A DNA stretch of 64,000 nucleotides from Aquimonas sp964586455 (GTDB lineage Bacteria; Pseudomonadota; Gammaproteobacteria; Xanthomonadales; Xanthomonadaceae): NCBI GenBank assembly GCA_964586455.1, contig CAZPHV010000005.1, forward strand, positions 84,308 to 148,307. The letters are read 5' to 3'. The translations under genes were made by a program, and so were the position numbers. The notes under the pieces were generated by a model. That model saw only the letters and a list, made by a program, of their open reading frames with translations. It searched no databases and had not been told where the DNA came from. Each line of letters begins with the position of its first letter. The first letter of the stretch is position 1. Shown one piece after another: positions 10,500 through 20,419 of this stretch.

Positions 10500-11720
10500 T
10501 CAGCCCTTCACGCAGACGACCTGGCGCAGGGTATGGAGGATCTCTACCAGATCCTGCTGCGCAGCCATCACCTGTTCGATCGGCTTGTACGCAGCAGGCG
10601 ATTCGTCGATCACGTCAGCGTCCTTGCGGCATTCGACGTGGGCGGTGGCCTGCTTGTGCTCGGTCAGGGTGATGCGGCGCTTGGCTTCGCCGCGGCTCAT
10701 GACCCGGCCCGCGCCATGCGAGCAGGAGCAGAAGCTCTCGGCATTGCCCAGGCCGCGCACGATGTAGCTCTTCGCCCCCATGCTGCCGGGGATGATGCCG
10801 AGCTCGCCGAGCTTCGCGCTGACCGCACCCTTGCGGGTGATGAAAAGATCGCGGCCATCATGGGTCTCACGTTGAACATAGTTGTGGTGGCAGTTCACCG
10901 CGTCCTTGTCGGTCTGGAAACGCTTCGGGATTTCCTCGGCCAGCGCCGCCAACGCGCGCCGCATCATCAGGGCGCGGTTGGTGCGCGCATAGCGCTGGGC
11001 CCAGTCGACCGCGAACACGTACTGATCGAAGTGCTTGCTGCCTTCCTCGAAGTAGGCCAGGTCCTTGTCCGGCAGGTTGGCGATGTGATGCTGCATGTCG
11101 CGCTTGGCCAGCTCGATGAAGTGGGTGCCGATGGCGTTGCCGACGCCGCGCGAACCCGAGTGCAGCATCATCCACACGCGGTCTTCTTCGTCGAGGCAGA
11201 CCTCGACAAAGTGGTTGCCGGTGCCGAGCGTTCCGAGGTGGTGGGCGTTGTTGGTATGCGCCAGGCGCGGATGCCATTCGCAGAGGCGCTCGAAGTCGGC
11301 TTCCAGACCTTTCCATGCGGTGGCAACCGACGCCGGCACCTGGTCCCAGGCGCCCGGGTCGCGGCGGCCCGGCTTGCGGCCGTGCGGAATGGCGCGCTCC
11401 AGGCGAGTACGCAGCATCGCCAGCGAATCTGGCAGGTCGCGCGCGGTCAGCGTGGTACGGCTGGCGATCATGCCGCAGCCGATGTCGACGCCGACCGCAG
11501 CGGGGATGATCGCCTTCTCGGTGGGCACGACCGAACCGACCGTGGCGCCGATGCCGAGATGCACATCGGGCATCACCGCCAGCCAGGGGCCGACCACGGG
11601 CAGGCGCGCGATCTTGCGCAGCTGTTCGCGGGCCTGGTCTTCCAGCGGCACGCCGCGGGTCCAGAGCTTGATCGGCACGGCGCCGGGGTCGTGGATGAGG
11701 TCGTAGTTTTCGGTGTTCAT
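10500..11720 (-). CDS. rtcB: RNA-splicing/repair ligase RtcB
   Basis: A 406-residue RtcB, full family length. The manganese- and GTP-binding residues are recognisable: Cys82 in DIGCGM, His residues in HHLGTLGTGNHF, then MLHSGSRGVGN, and the guanylylated His in CSHGAGR near residue 335. RtcB seals RNA 2',3'-cyclic phosphate or 3'-phosphate ends to 5'-OH ends using GTP. ATG 11720 follows a purine-rich leader (AAGAAGAG). No archease gene is nearby. Three Y-RNA-like elements occupy the leader between rsr and this gene. Confidence 0.97.
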   Translation of the reverse strand: MNTENYDLIHDPGAVPIKLWTRGVPLEDQAREQLRKIARLPVVGPWLAVMPDVHLGIGATVGSVVPTEKAIIPAAVGVDIGCGMIASRTTLTARDLPDSLAMLRTRLERAIPHGRKPGRRDPGAWDQVPASVATAWKGLEADFERLCEWHPRLAHTNNAHHLGTLGTGNHFVEVCLDEEDRVWMMLHSGSRGVGNAIGTHFIELAKRDMQHHIANLPDKDLAYFEEGSKHFDQYVFAVDWAQRYARTNRALMMRRALAALAEEIPKRFQTDKDAVNCHHNYVQRETHDGRDLFITRKGAVSAKLGELGIIPGSMGAKSYIVRGLGNAESFCSCSHGAGRVMSRGEAKRRITLTEHKQATAHVECRKDADVIDESPAAYKPIEQVMAAQQDLVEILHTLRQVVCVKG

Positions 11721-11752
11721 GGTGCTGCTCTTCTTGAATGTTCAGTCGTTGA

Positions 11753-11829
11753 ATCGAACGGCGCGACAAGATCGGTGCCGAGACGTCACAGTTTGGAATG
11801 TAGTCCCGGCGGCATTCGTGCAGTTCGAT
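11753..11829 (-). ncRNA. Y-RNA-like element 3: Ro-binding stem with a plain loop
   Basis: Read on the minus strand. The outer stem is ATCGAAC (11829-11823) with GTTCGAT (11759-11753), 7 bp perfect. Next comes the CGAATGCC core paired across from TTGTCG. The inner stem is CCGGGAC (11809-11803) with GTCTCGG (11784-11778), 7 bp with one G-T. The closing loop (TACATTCC...) has no tRNA-like arms. It ends about 30 bases before the rtcB start, so it could also act on rtcB translation. It shares the 21-base core with the two other elements. Confidence 0.7.
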
Positions 11830-11840
11830 GGGTGCTTTGG

Positions 11841-11965
11841 GTTCGGCGACAAGGGGGGTTGGAGACAGGCCAATGCTCTAACCGCTGAGCTACGGGCGTG
11901 CGCCCGGCGGGAGTCGAACCAGCGACACTTGGTTCAATGTAGTCCCCAGGGCATTCGCAGAAAGG
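11841..11965 (-). ncRNA. yrlA: Y-RNA-like element 2 (YrlA type) with a permuted tRNA mimic
   Basis: Minus strand. The 5' core CGAATGCC (11957-11950) faces CCTTGTCG (11854-11847). The inner stem GGGGAC (11947-11942) pairs with GTCTCC. Inside lie, in this order: CCAA (11932-11929), T arm GCTGG-TTCGACT-CCCGC (11923-11907, one mismatch), a capped acceptor-like hairpin CGGGC-GCAC-GCCCG (11906-11893), D arm GCTC-AGCGGTTA-GAGC (11890-11875), and TTGG (11873-11870) pairing back to CCAA as the anticodon-like stem. This is tRNA in circularly permuted order, with acceptor ends joined by a tetraloop, as known for bacterial YrlA. Arm sequences resemble tRNA-Arg. It lies between rsr and rtcB, where yrl genes are known. 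Confidence 0.85.
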
Positions 11966-12028
11966 AAGTGGGTGGGCTGGGATTGGGGCGAGGAAGATCG
12001 TCACTGCCGATGCGTGCGGCGAGGTTCA

Positions 12029-12053
12029 CCCCTCTCCCACACGGGGAGAGGGG
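12029..12053. repeat. CTCTCCC palindromic dispersed repeat, copy 2
   Basis: CCCCTCTCCC, four bases, GGGGAGAGGGG. It sits between Y-RNA-like elements 1 and 2, inside the expected rsr-rtcB transcript. The half TTGGGGAG extension seen in copies 1 and 3 is absent. Confidence 0.75.
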
Positions 12054-12178
12054 CTTTAGCAAGGCACGAGCTTGCGATGGGGTCTGCCATCTGCAGCCCG
12101 TCCAGGCAGCTCGGCGCTGAGCAGCAGCGCCTGATGTGTTCTGTCATCGATCAGTCCTCAGGTGGGGCAGCGTTCTTG

Positions 12179-12284
12179 TGCATCAGCCGACAAGTGGGTG
12201 CGAGAGGTTTCGCCGGTATGAGCGGCGCGCCTGACTTGAACAGGCCAAGAGACCATGTACTCCCGCGGGCATTCGGTGGATGCA
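12179..12284 (-). ncRNA. Y-RNA-like element 1: Ro-binding stem, T arm and a second hairpin
   Basis: Minus strand, starting 12 bases after the rsr stop. The outer stem is TGCATC (12284-12279) with GATGCA (12184-12179). The core CGAATGCC faces TTGTCGG. The inner stem GCGGGAG (12266-12260) pairs with CTCTCGC (12206-12200), 7 bp with one G-T. Inside are a canonical T arm GCCTG-TTCAAGT-CAGGC (12245-12229) and a 5-bp hairpin CGCCG-CTCATAC-CGGCG (12227-12211) in the acceptor position. No D arm is visible. At about 106 nt it has usual Y RNA size. The outer and inner stems support a real RNA fold. Confidence 0.75.
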
Positions 12285-12296
12285 ACAGTTTCAGCT

Positions 12297-13844
12297 TCAG
12301 AGTGTCTCGGCTTCGATGTGCTCCACCCAGTGCCGCGCGCCGTCCTTGCCGCGGGCGAACTCGGCGATGCGTTCGAACACCGCGTCCGAGAAGCCGCCGA
12401 CGTTCAGCACGTCGGGGCGCTCGGGCAGCTGCGCGTTGGCATACGGCTGCAGGTCAACGCAGACCAGGCGTGCGGCTGGGTTGCGCTGCTTCAGCGTGTG
12501 CCACTGCGCCAGCGCTTCGGTGCCGCCGTACTGATGTGCGTGCAGCCAGCTCTGGTTGTCCGAGAACAGCACGACCAGGTCTGGCGGCTGCCGCTGCGCG
12601 GCGAGCTGTGCCAGCGGTGCGCTGATCGCCGTGCCGCCGCCCAACAGGGCCGAAAGCGAATCGGTGACCTGGCGCAGTTCGCCCCCCGCATTCCGCCACG
12701 GCCGCACTGCTTCCGCGAAGGGCAGCATCTGGGCCTGCGGGTTGCGGGCGAGCAGGGCTGCTGCGAACAGCGCCGCCACGTCGACACAGCGCACCGCCGT
12801 AGTGGCGCCGCGACGATGGCCGGTGACCGGTGATTCCATCGAACCCGACACGTCGACCGCCAGCGCCAGCGAGCCCCGCAATGCGGGTACCGCCCGCACC
12901 GAGTGCTCCAGTGCCTCGCCCAAGGCCTGCTGCAGCCGAGGCGGCAGGTTCTGCGCGGCGCGCTGTGTCGCCAGCAGCTGGTACGGGAACGCACCGGCGC
13001 GCTGCACCTGTTCGCCATCGGCCAGCCGCGTGGCCAGCCGGTTCACCAGGTGGCTGTCCTCGAACACGCAGTGGCGCTGGAAGGTGTTCAAGTTCATCCG
13101 CAGGGTGGTCCAGCTGCAGCTCGACGCGATCGCCTTCCAGTGTTCCGGGCTGAGCGTCAGCCCGGTCAGCAGCTGGAACGGCAGCTCGGGCACCGGTTGG
13201 CAGGCGTCGCGCTTGAAGGCTTCGAAGGCCTGCAGCGCGGGCGGCAGGCGTTCCGGCAGATAGGGGCGGCCCAGCGCATAGGCGAACAGCGCCTCGCGCT
13301 CGCGGGTCAGCGGCTTGGGATGCACCATCCGGATCACGTCGGCGATCGAGGGCTGCTGGCCCACCATCGCGCGGATGAACTCGGCGTCGCCGCAGCTGTT
13401 CAGCCAGTCCTGCACCAGCCGCTTGGGCAGCGAGCCAAGGCTGCTGCGCGCCACCCGGCCCGAGCGCAGGATCTGCACGAAGGCGCGCAGCATGCGGCCA
13501 TTGTCGATGACGCGTCCGAACACCTGCTGCAGCAGCTCGCCGTTGAAGCTGGCGAGATAGGCGCAGAGCAGGGCCGGGGTGTCCTTCATGCGGCCGTGGC
13601 GACGGGCATGCAGGGCGGTGCGGGCAACGAAGCTGCTGTCGACGTCGAAGCAGGCCGCGAGCAGGGCATCCAGCTGCGATTCCGCGTCGCTGTAGAAGGT
13701 CGAGTTCAAGCAGCCGGTCATCGCCAGCTGGGCCAGCGTCTGCTTGGCCGACAGCGCATAGGCGGGCGCGCCGGCCTGGTTGATCGTGTCGGTGGGCTGC
13801 AGCGCCGTGGCGCCAGCGGTACCGAACAGCCGGCGATTGATCAT
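12297..13844 (-). CDS. rsr: Ro60 ortholog Rsr (TROVE + vWA)
   Basis: A 515-residue protein. Residues 1 to about 325 are the TROVE helical-repeat ring, which in Ro60 binds Y RNAs on its outer surface and 3' ends of misfolded RNAs in the central hole. Residues about 326-515 are a von Willebrand A domain with MIDAS residues DVSGSM (Asp331), GGGTAI and LFSDN. Known Rsr proteins act in RNA quality control, tethered by Y RNA to polynucleotide phosphorylase. ATG 13844 has AAGGAG before it. It is the first gene after the sigma-54 promoter, is followed by three Y-RNA-like elements, and is divergent from rtcR. Confidence 0.95.
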   Translation of the reverse strand: MINRRLFGTAGATALQPTDTINQAGAPAYALSAKQTLAQLAMTGCLNSTFYSDAESQLDALLAACFDVDSSFVARTALHARRHGRMKDTPALLCAYLASFNGELLQQVFGRVIDNGRMLRAFVQILRSGRVARSSLGSLPKRLVQDWLNSCGDAEFIRAMVGQQPSIADVIRMVHPKPLTREREALFAYALGRPYLPERLPPALQAFEAFKRDACQPVPELPFQLLTGLTLSPEHWKAIASSCSWTTLRMNLNTFQRHCVFEDSHLVNRLATRLADGEQVQRAGAFPYQLLATQRAAQNLPPRLQQALGEALEHSVRAVPALRGSLALAVDVSGSMESPVTGHRRGATTAVRCVDVAALFAAALLARNPQAQMLPFAEAVRPWRNAGGELRQVTDSLSALLGGGTAISAPLAQLAAQRQPPDLVVLFSDNQSWLHAHQYGGTEALAQWHTLKQRNPAARLVCVDLQPYANAQLPERPDVLNVGGFSDAVFERIAEFARGKDGARHWVEHIEAETL

Positions 13845-13895
13845 GACGAAACTCCTTGAACGGGGCCGGCGACTTGCCGGCTCTGCTTGGCCTAT

Positions 13896-13912
13896 ATCAA
13901 GGGTCGTGCCAA
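13896..13912 (-). promoter_or_regulatory. Sigma-54 promoter of the rsr-rtcB-rtcA operon
   Basis: Minus strand TTGGCACGACCCTTGAT matches the -24/-12 consensus TGGCACG-N4-TTGC/A almost perfectly, about 50 bases before the rsr start. The AT-rich stretch from here to the rtcR start (13913-14015) is where RtcR and IHF would be expected to bind. No clear RtcR palindrome was found. Confidence 0.9.
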
Positions 13913-14015
13913 GTCTGTCGGATCTGGTTAAGTTGCTGATTGCTATGAATGTAGGTGTTCTCGACGCATCTGGGTTAATCTCGCGCGCTATCGATCCAGC
14001 TAGCAATTTATCTCA

Positions 14016-15656
14016 ATGGATAATGCACTCTCGCCCGCTTCAACGCAGAAGCCCCTGGTTGTCATTGGCTTCCTTGGCACCTCACTGGACGCCGCCGGCG
14101 GCGCCGGGCGTTGGGGAAAGTGGCGGCCCACGGTCAGCCTGGGCATGTTCGAAGACCTGTGGGTCGACCGCGTCGAATTGCTGCTGGATGCGCGCCGATA
14201 CTCGGAGCTGCTGAAACAGGTACAGACCGATCTGGCCGTGCAATCTCCGCAGACAGCGGTGGTCGCCCACGATGTCTATCTCAGCGATCCCTGGGACTTC
14301 GAGGCCGTGTACGCGGCGCTGATGGACTTCGTACGCGCCTACCCCTTCGACCCTGAGCGCGAGGACTACCTCGTACACATCACCACCGGCACGCATGTCG
14401 CGCAGATCTGCTGGTTCCTGCTGACCGAGGCGCGCTTCATGCCTGCGCGCCTGCTGCAAACTTCGCCGCCGCGCAAGCAGCGGGCGGGTGATCCGGGCAG
14501 TTTCAGCATCATCGATCTTGATCTGGCCCGTTACGATCGCATCGCCCAGCGCTTTGCTGCGGAACGCCTGGAAACCGCGCAGTTTCTGAAGAGCGGCATC
14601 CAGACCCGCAGCCCCGCGTTCAACCGCATGATCGACCAGATCGAACGCGTGGCCGTGCGCTCGAAGGCGCCGATTCTGCTGATGGGCCCGACCGGTGCGG
14701 GCAAGAGCATGCTGGCGCGCAACCTGTTCGAGCTGAAGCAGCAGCGCCATGGTTTGAGCGGGCGCTTTGTCGAGGTCAACTGCGCGACCCTGCGTGGCGA
14801 TGGTGCCGGCAGCGCCTTGTTCGGCCACGTCAAGGGCGCCTATACCGGCGCGCAGAACGATCGGGCAGGACATTTGAAGAGTGCCGATGGTGGCCTGCTG
14901 TTTCTGGACGAAATCGGCGAGCTAGGCCTGGATGAACAGGCCATGTTGTTGCGCGCGATCGAGGACAAGCGTTTCCTGCCCTTGGGCGGTGATCGCGAGG
15001 TCAGCAGCGAGTTCCAGCTGTTGGCGGGCACCAATCGCGACCTCGGCGAAGCCGTGTCGCAGGGCCGCTTTCGCGACGATCTTTACGCGCGCCTGAACCT
15101 GTGGACCTTCTACCTGCCGGGCCTGAAGGAGCGCAGCGAGGACATCGAACCGAACCTAGACTTCGAGCTGGAGCGGCATGCGCGGCTGCAGGGTGAGCGA
15201 GTCAGCTTCAATCGCGAGGCGCGAGCGGCCTACCTGCGCTTCGCCACCAGCAGCGAGGCCATCTGGCCGGGCAACTTCCGGGACCTCGGCGCCTCGGTCA
15301 CACGTATGGCCACGCTCGCTGAAGCTGGGCGGATCACGCTGGACACCGTGGCTGAGGAAATTGCACGCTTGCGTCGACTGTGGGCACCGCAGCTGGGCAC
15401 CCGCGAGTCGACCGCGGCGGGTGATCTGCTGCAGGCGATGCTGGGCGACGCGGCGGACGAACTTGACTGCTTCGACCGGGTGCAGCTGGCCGAAGTGCTG
15501 CGCATCTGTCGAGAATGCCGCAGCCTGAGTGAGGCCGGGCGAAGGCTGTTCAACGTCAGCCGCGAGCGCAAGCGCAGCAGCAATGATGCGGATCGGCTGC
15601 GCAAGTACCTTGCGCGCTTCGATCTGAGCTTCGAGTCGATCGGAATGAATGCTTGA
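14016..15656 (+). CDS. rtcR: Sigma-54 activator of RNA repair genes
   Basis: A 546-residue RtcR, close to the family's length. Residues 1 to about 185 are the RtcR-specific, CARF-related sensor domain (IGFLGTSLDAAGG, HDVYLSDPWDFEAVY, HITTGTHVAQICWFLL). The AAA+ domain has Walker A GPTGAGKS near 224, GAYTGA near 274 and LFLDEIGEL. A C-terminal region follows for DNA binding. In E. coli and Salmonella, RtcR is held inactive by its sensor domain and responds to RNA fragments with damaged ends. ATG 14016 gives the typical MDN...VVIGFLGT start. It is divergent from rsr across 171 bases containing the sigma-54 promoter. Confidence 0.96.
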   Translation: MDNALSPASTQKPLVVIGFLGTSLDAAGGAGRWGKWRPTVSLGMFEDLWVDRVELLLDARRYSELLKQVQTDLAVQSPQTAVVAHDVYLSDPWDFEAVYAALMDFVRAYPFDPEREDYLVHITTGTHVAQICWFLLTEARFMPARLLQTSPPRKQRAGDPGSFSIIDLDLARYDRIAQRFAAERLETAQFLKSGIQTRSPAFNRMIDQIERVAVRSKAPILLMGPTGAGKSMLARNLFELKQQRHGLSGRFVEVNCATLRGDGAGSALFGHVKGAYTGAQNDRAGHLKSADGGLLFLDEIGELGLDEQAMLLRAIEDKRFLPLGGDREVSSEFQLLAGTNRDLGEAVSQGRFRDDLYARLNLWTFYLPGLKERSEDIEPNLDFELERHARLQGERVSFNREARAAYLRFATSSEAIWPGNFRDLGASVTRMATLAEAGRITLDTVAEEIARLRRLWAPQLGTRESTAAGDLLQAMLGDAADELDCFDRVQLAEVLRICRECRSLSEAGRRLFNVSRERKRSSNDADRLRKYLARFDLSFESIGMNA

Positions 15657-15664
15657 GTGGAGCC

Positions 15665-15703
15665 GATCACTGCGAGCGGGCTGCGCGCCCGCCCGCAGTG
15701 ATC
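15665..15703. terminator. Long hairpin between convergent rtcR and pectate lyase genes
   Basis: GATCACTGCG and GCGGGC pair with GCCCGC and CGCAGTGATC, one bulged base on each side, loop TGCGC. It lies between two convergent stops, so it probably ends transcription both ways, although no strong T tract is present. Confidence 0.7.
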
Positions 15704-15716
15704 AGATTCAACTCGC

Positions 15717-17420
15717 TCAGTTCTGGATCGAGCACTTGTTCGGATTGCCGTTCGGATCGCTGCCGAAAGCTGCGACCGTGCAGGCGATGCTGTTGCCACG
15801 ACCGACGAAGCGCGGCACCCAGCTGCCCTTGCGGCCGAACGCGACCCAGCCGCTGCCCGAGTTGACCTGGCAGGTGCCGCCGAGGTCGGCGCACTTGCTG
15901 AAGCCGCTCGGGTAGTCACCGGTGCCCGACAGCGGGGGCGGGTTACCGCCGCTTGAGCTGCTCGACGAGCTGCTTGAGGAGCTCGTCGCAGTGCGACGCC
16001 CGGCAACCGCGGGTGAGTCCGTCACCACGCCGTTGGTGGTGTTCTTGATCCAGTACCAGTACTGGGTGCCGGCCACGGCGGTGGTGTCGCTGTAGCTGCG
16101 GATGCTGGAGCCGACGATGCCGATGCGGACGCGACCCGATGGGTTGGAATCGGTATCGCGGTAGACCTCTTGCGAGGCCAACGTCAGGTTGGCGGGCGTC
16201 CAGCTCAGGTTGATGCCGTTGCTGGTGCCGCTGGCGCTCAGATTGATGGCTGCCGCACCGCCGCTGCTGCTGGACGAGCTCGAAGACGAGCTGCTGGAAG
16301 AACTGCTGGACGAGCCGCCGCTGCCGCACTGCGGGGCGGTGGTGGCGAGGTTGGTGCCGGCGCCCGCCGTGGCGAACACCAGGCACTTCACCTGTGCGGC
16401 CGGCGCCACCGCCAGGCTGTAGCCCAGGGCTTCCGGGAATGCCCGCGTGGTCCGCCAGTCGGTCGCATTCACCGTTCCGCTGTTGCCGGAGGACCAGGTG
16501 ATGCCGGGGCCGACGAAGTTGTTGCGGAGGTCCCAGAAGCCGATCTGCGAGCTGTCCCTTGATGTCACGGGATTGGCCACGTTCTCGAAATAGTTGGCCT
16601 CGATCAGCGACACGCCGCCCATCCGCACGTTGATGCCCGAGGTGGTGATACGCCCGAAGTAGTTGTTGACGACGTGGGTCAGGCCGAAGCGCTGCAGCGG
16701 TACGCGCGCCTGTACGTTCTCGAAGCGGTTGCGGTAGTAGGTCGTCCGTGCCGCGTTATGGTCGGTGAAGCTGTCGGTGTGCCCGTTCAGCGCGACTTTC
16801 TGATAGTTGTAAACGTGGTTGTAGGACACCGTGATCCGGCGCGCACCGCGCTTGATGTCGATGCCGCCATCGAAGCTGGCGTCGCCGGCGCCCGGGCAGC
16901 TGGTCAGAGACGCGAAGATGGTGTTGTGGTCGATCCAGATGCGCTCGGGAATACGGCCCGTGCCGCGGCCCTCGACGGTGATCGAGTCGGCGCCTTCGCC
17001 GCCCGGCAGCAGTCCGATCGTCATGTTGCGGACGATGATGTTGCGCGAGTTGCCGACGATGAAGATGCCGAAGTTCGCACTCGATCCGTTGGCGCCCTGG
17101 ATGGTGATGTCGCTCTTGTCCTTGATCTCGACGACGACGGGGTCCTTCCGCCACTGCGCGCAGGGGTCCGTGATGCTGCCGAAGTTGAAGCGGCCGGTGT
17201 AGTTCAGCACCAGGCCGCCGCTGCCGCTGTAGGCGTCGATCGCGGCGCGCATCTGTTGGGGCGTGCTGACGTTGACGGCGGCTCGGCTGCCGCCGCCGGT
17301 GGTGCCGGCGGCATAGCCCATGGCCTGTGCCTGGGCGTTGCCGCTGAGCGCGAAGCTCAGGGCGAGTGGGCTGACGACGAGCGCAAGCGCCCGTGCCAGC
17401 AGTCGATTGCTGGTGAACAT
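15717..17420 (-). CDS. Secreted pectate lyase (PL1) with Ser-rich linkers and accessory domains
   Basis: A 567-residue protein with a signal peptide ending GNAQAQA. The catalytic right-handed beta-helix spans about 35-395 and has the PL1 landmarks RIWIDHNTIFAS, QKVALNGHTDSF, and RVPLQRFGLTHVVNNYF with the catalytic-region Arg. A poly-Ser linker leads to a fibronectin-III-like domain (ASGTSNGINLSWTPANL...), a second Ser linker, and a small C-terminal domain with four Cys (CADLGGTCQVNSGSGWVAF), possibly carbohydrate-binding. Known PL1 enzymes cleave polygalacturonate by calcium-dependent beta-elimination. ATG 17420 follows GGGGAA. A TGACACCGGT-type box lies about 110 bases upstream. Confidence 0.9.
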   Translation of the reverse strand: MFTSNRLLARALALVVSPLALSFALSGNAQAQAMGYAAGTTGGGSRAAVNVSTPQQMRAAIDAYSGSGGLVLNYTGRFNFGSITDPCAQWRKDPVVVEIKDKSDITIQGANGSSANFGIFIVGNSRNIIVRNMTIGLLPGGEGADSITVEGRGTGRIPERIWIDHNTIFASLTSCPGAGDASFDGGIDIKRGARRITVSYNHVYNYQKVALNGHTDSFTDHNAARTTYYRNRFENVQARVPLQRFGLTHVVNNYFGRITTSGINVRMGGVSLIEANYFENVANPVTSRDSSQIGFWDLRNNFVGPGITWSSGNSGTVNATDWRTTRAFPEALGYSLAVAPAAQVKCLVFATAGAGTNLATTAPQCGSGGSSSSSSSSSSSSSSSSSGGAAAINLSASGTSNGINLSWTPANLTLASQEVYRDTDSNPSGRVRIGIVGSSIRSYSDTTAVAGTQYWYWIKNTTNGVVTDSPAVAGRRTATSSSSSSSSSSSGGNPPPLSGTGDYPSGFSKCADLGGTCQVNSGSGWVAFGRKGSWVPRFVGRGNSIACTVAAFGSDPNGNPNKCSIQN

Positions 17421-17531
17421 GAGTGATTCCCCGCGAAAGTGATACCCGTAGTAGGGCGAGAGGGCCGAGCTCGGATCGGATCTGCATCCTTGCGAACAGT
17501 TCGGCTTCGGCGGGGAGTAGTTCACGCTGGA

Positions 17532-17546
17532 TGACTACCGGTGTCA
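17532..17546. promoter_or_regulatory. LacI-type operator candidate, site A
   Basis: TGACTACCGGTGTCA, identical over 16 bases (ATGACTACCGGTGTCA) to site B at 22801-22819. It contains the half-site TGACACCGGT on the minus strand and has a central CpG, as LacI-family operators do. It lies about 110 bases before the pectate lyase start. The region 17421-17895 otherwise holds no gene. Confidence 0.7.
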
Positions 17547-17790
17547 AACGGCAATGCAACAAAATGCAAACTGGCTCAAGGTATGGCCGCAGGTGCGGAA
17601 AGGGGCCGGAAACTGTCGCAGCGCAAAATCAGCGACTTCGAATGTCCGTGCCTGTCTGGCGTGCGCTTTGGTCTGTCCTGAGACATTCCGACGTGAAGGC
17701 TGTCGGCCGCTGCCTTCGCTGTGCGCGGAGCGCCTGCGGCCCGGTTGCCTGGAGATCGAAAGCAGCAGTGCTGCGCACTCCGGAAATGTC

Positions 17791-17814
17791 GAAGCCGCCC
17801 GGTGGGGCGGCTTC
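17791..17814 (-). terminator. Hairpin downstream of the M56-TonB gene
   Basis: GAAGCCGCCC, loop of four, GGGCGGCTTC: a 10-bp perfect stem 82 bases after the stop at 17896. It has only a weak T-rich tail, so termination is likely but not certain. Confidence 0.6.
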
Positions 17815-17895
17815 GGCGATGTGCAGCGCTCGCAGGCCGCGAACGCAGGCAGAGAACTGAGGGCGGACCCGATAGGGCTACCGGCCTGTGTGCAC

Positions 17896-19946
<2,051 letters not shown>

Positions 19947-19950
<4 letters not shown>

Positions 19951-20333
19951 CGACGCGGTCTCTTGGTGGCGGCAGCCTCGCTGCGCTCCAGCAGCGCGCG
20001 CAGGGCCGTCCGGTCTTCCTCAGTCAAGCCCTGTTCGGCGTGGAACTGAGCGACGAGCGGCGCGAGTCGTCCTCCGAACAGGCGATCGAGCAGGCCGCTG
20101 CTTTGCTGCCGTACCCAGTCCTCACGCTTGAGCACCGGCGCATACAGGTAGCGCCGGCCGTCGCGCTCGGCGCTGATCGCGCCTTTCTTCAGCAGGCGAT
20201 TCAGCAGGGTCTTGATGGTGGGTTCTTGCCAGTCCTGCTGGTCGGCCAATGCCTCGACTACCTCTTCGGCGGCACGGGGGCTGGAGGCCCACAGCACTTC
20301 CATGACGACGGATTCGGCTTCGCTGATCTGCAT
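19947..20333 (-). CDS. BlaI/MecI-family transcriptional repressor
   Basis: A 128-residue winged-helix repressor: ISEAESVVMEVLWASSP, the recognition-helix region QEPTIKTLLNRLLKKGAIS, and RRYLYAPVLKRED match BlaI. The C-terminal half forms the dimer domain. It is translationally coupled to the M56-TonB gene. Two TTAC-N4-GTAA dyads over its own promoter indicate self-repression. No beta-lactamase gene is nearby, so it may control envelope stress or its own operon only. Confidence 0.92.
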
Positions 20334-20339
20334 GAGCGT

Positions 20340-20392
20340 TTACCCGTGTAATCGGTGTGGCTTGAGATTACGCCTGTAAACGTCAAAGTCAA
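20340..20392 (-). promoter_or_regulatory. blaI promoter with two BlaI operators
   Basis: On the minus strand, -35 TTGACT (20392-20387) and -10 TAATCT (20370-20365) are 16 bases apart. Two dyads, TTACGCCTGTAA (20368-20379) and TTACCCGTGTAA (20340-20351), are spaced 28 bases apart; the first covers the -10 region, the second the start region. This fits repression by BlaI dimers. Confidence 0.85.
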
Positions 20393-20419
20393 GTAGCAAT
20401 CAAGCGTCAGGCCGCGTCC

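Noticed and set aside
11870..11932. Ordinary tRNA or tRNA pseudogene between rsr and rtcB
   Set aside because: The T arm comes before the D arm and the acceptor strands are joined by a tetraloop, so no normal tRNA can form. The arms fit a YrlA-type mimic instead.
12903..13859. Plus-strand open frame opposite rsr (about 318 codons)
   Set aside because: It is an antisense shadow of a high-GC gene: no ribosome site and composition like other shadows (HRAEQ-rich).
15665..15703. Another Y-RNA-like element after rtcR
   Set aside because: It lacks the CGAATGCC core and TTGTC partner; a plain hairpin between convergent genes explains it.
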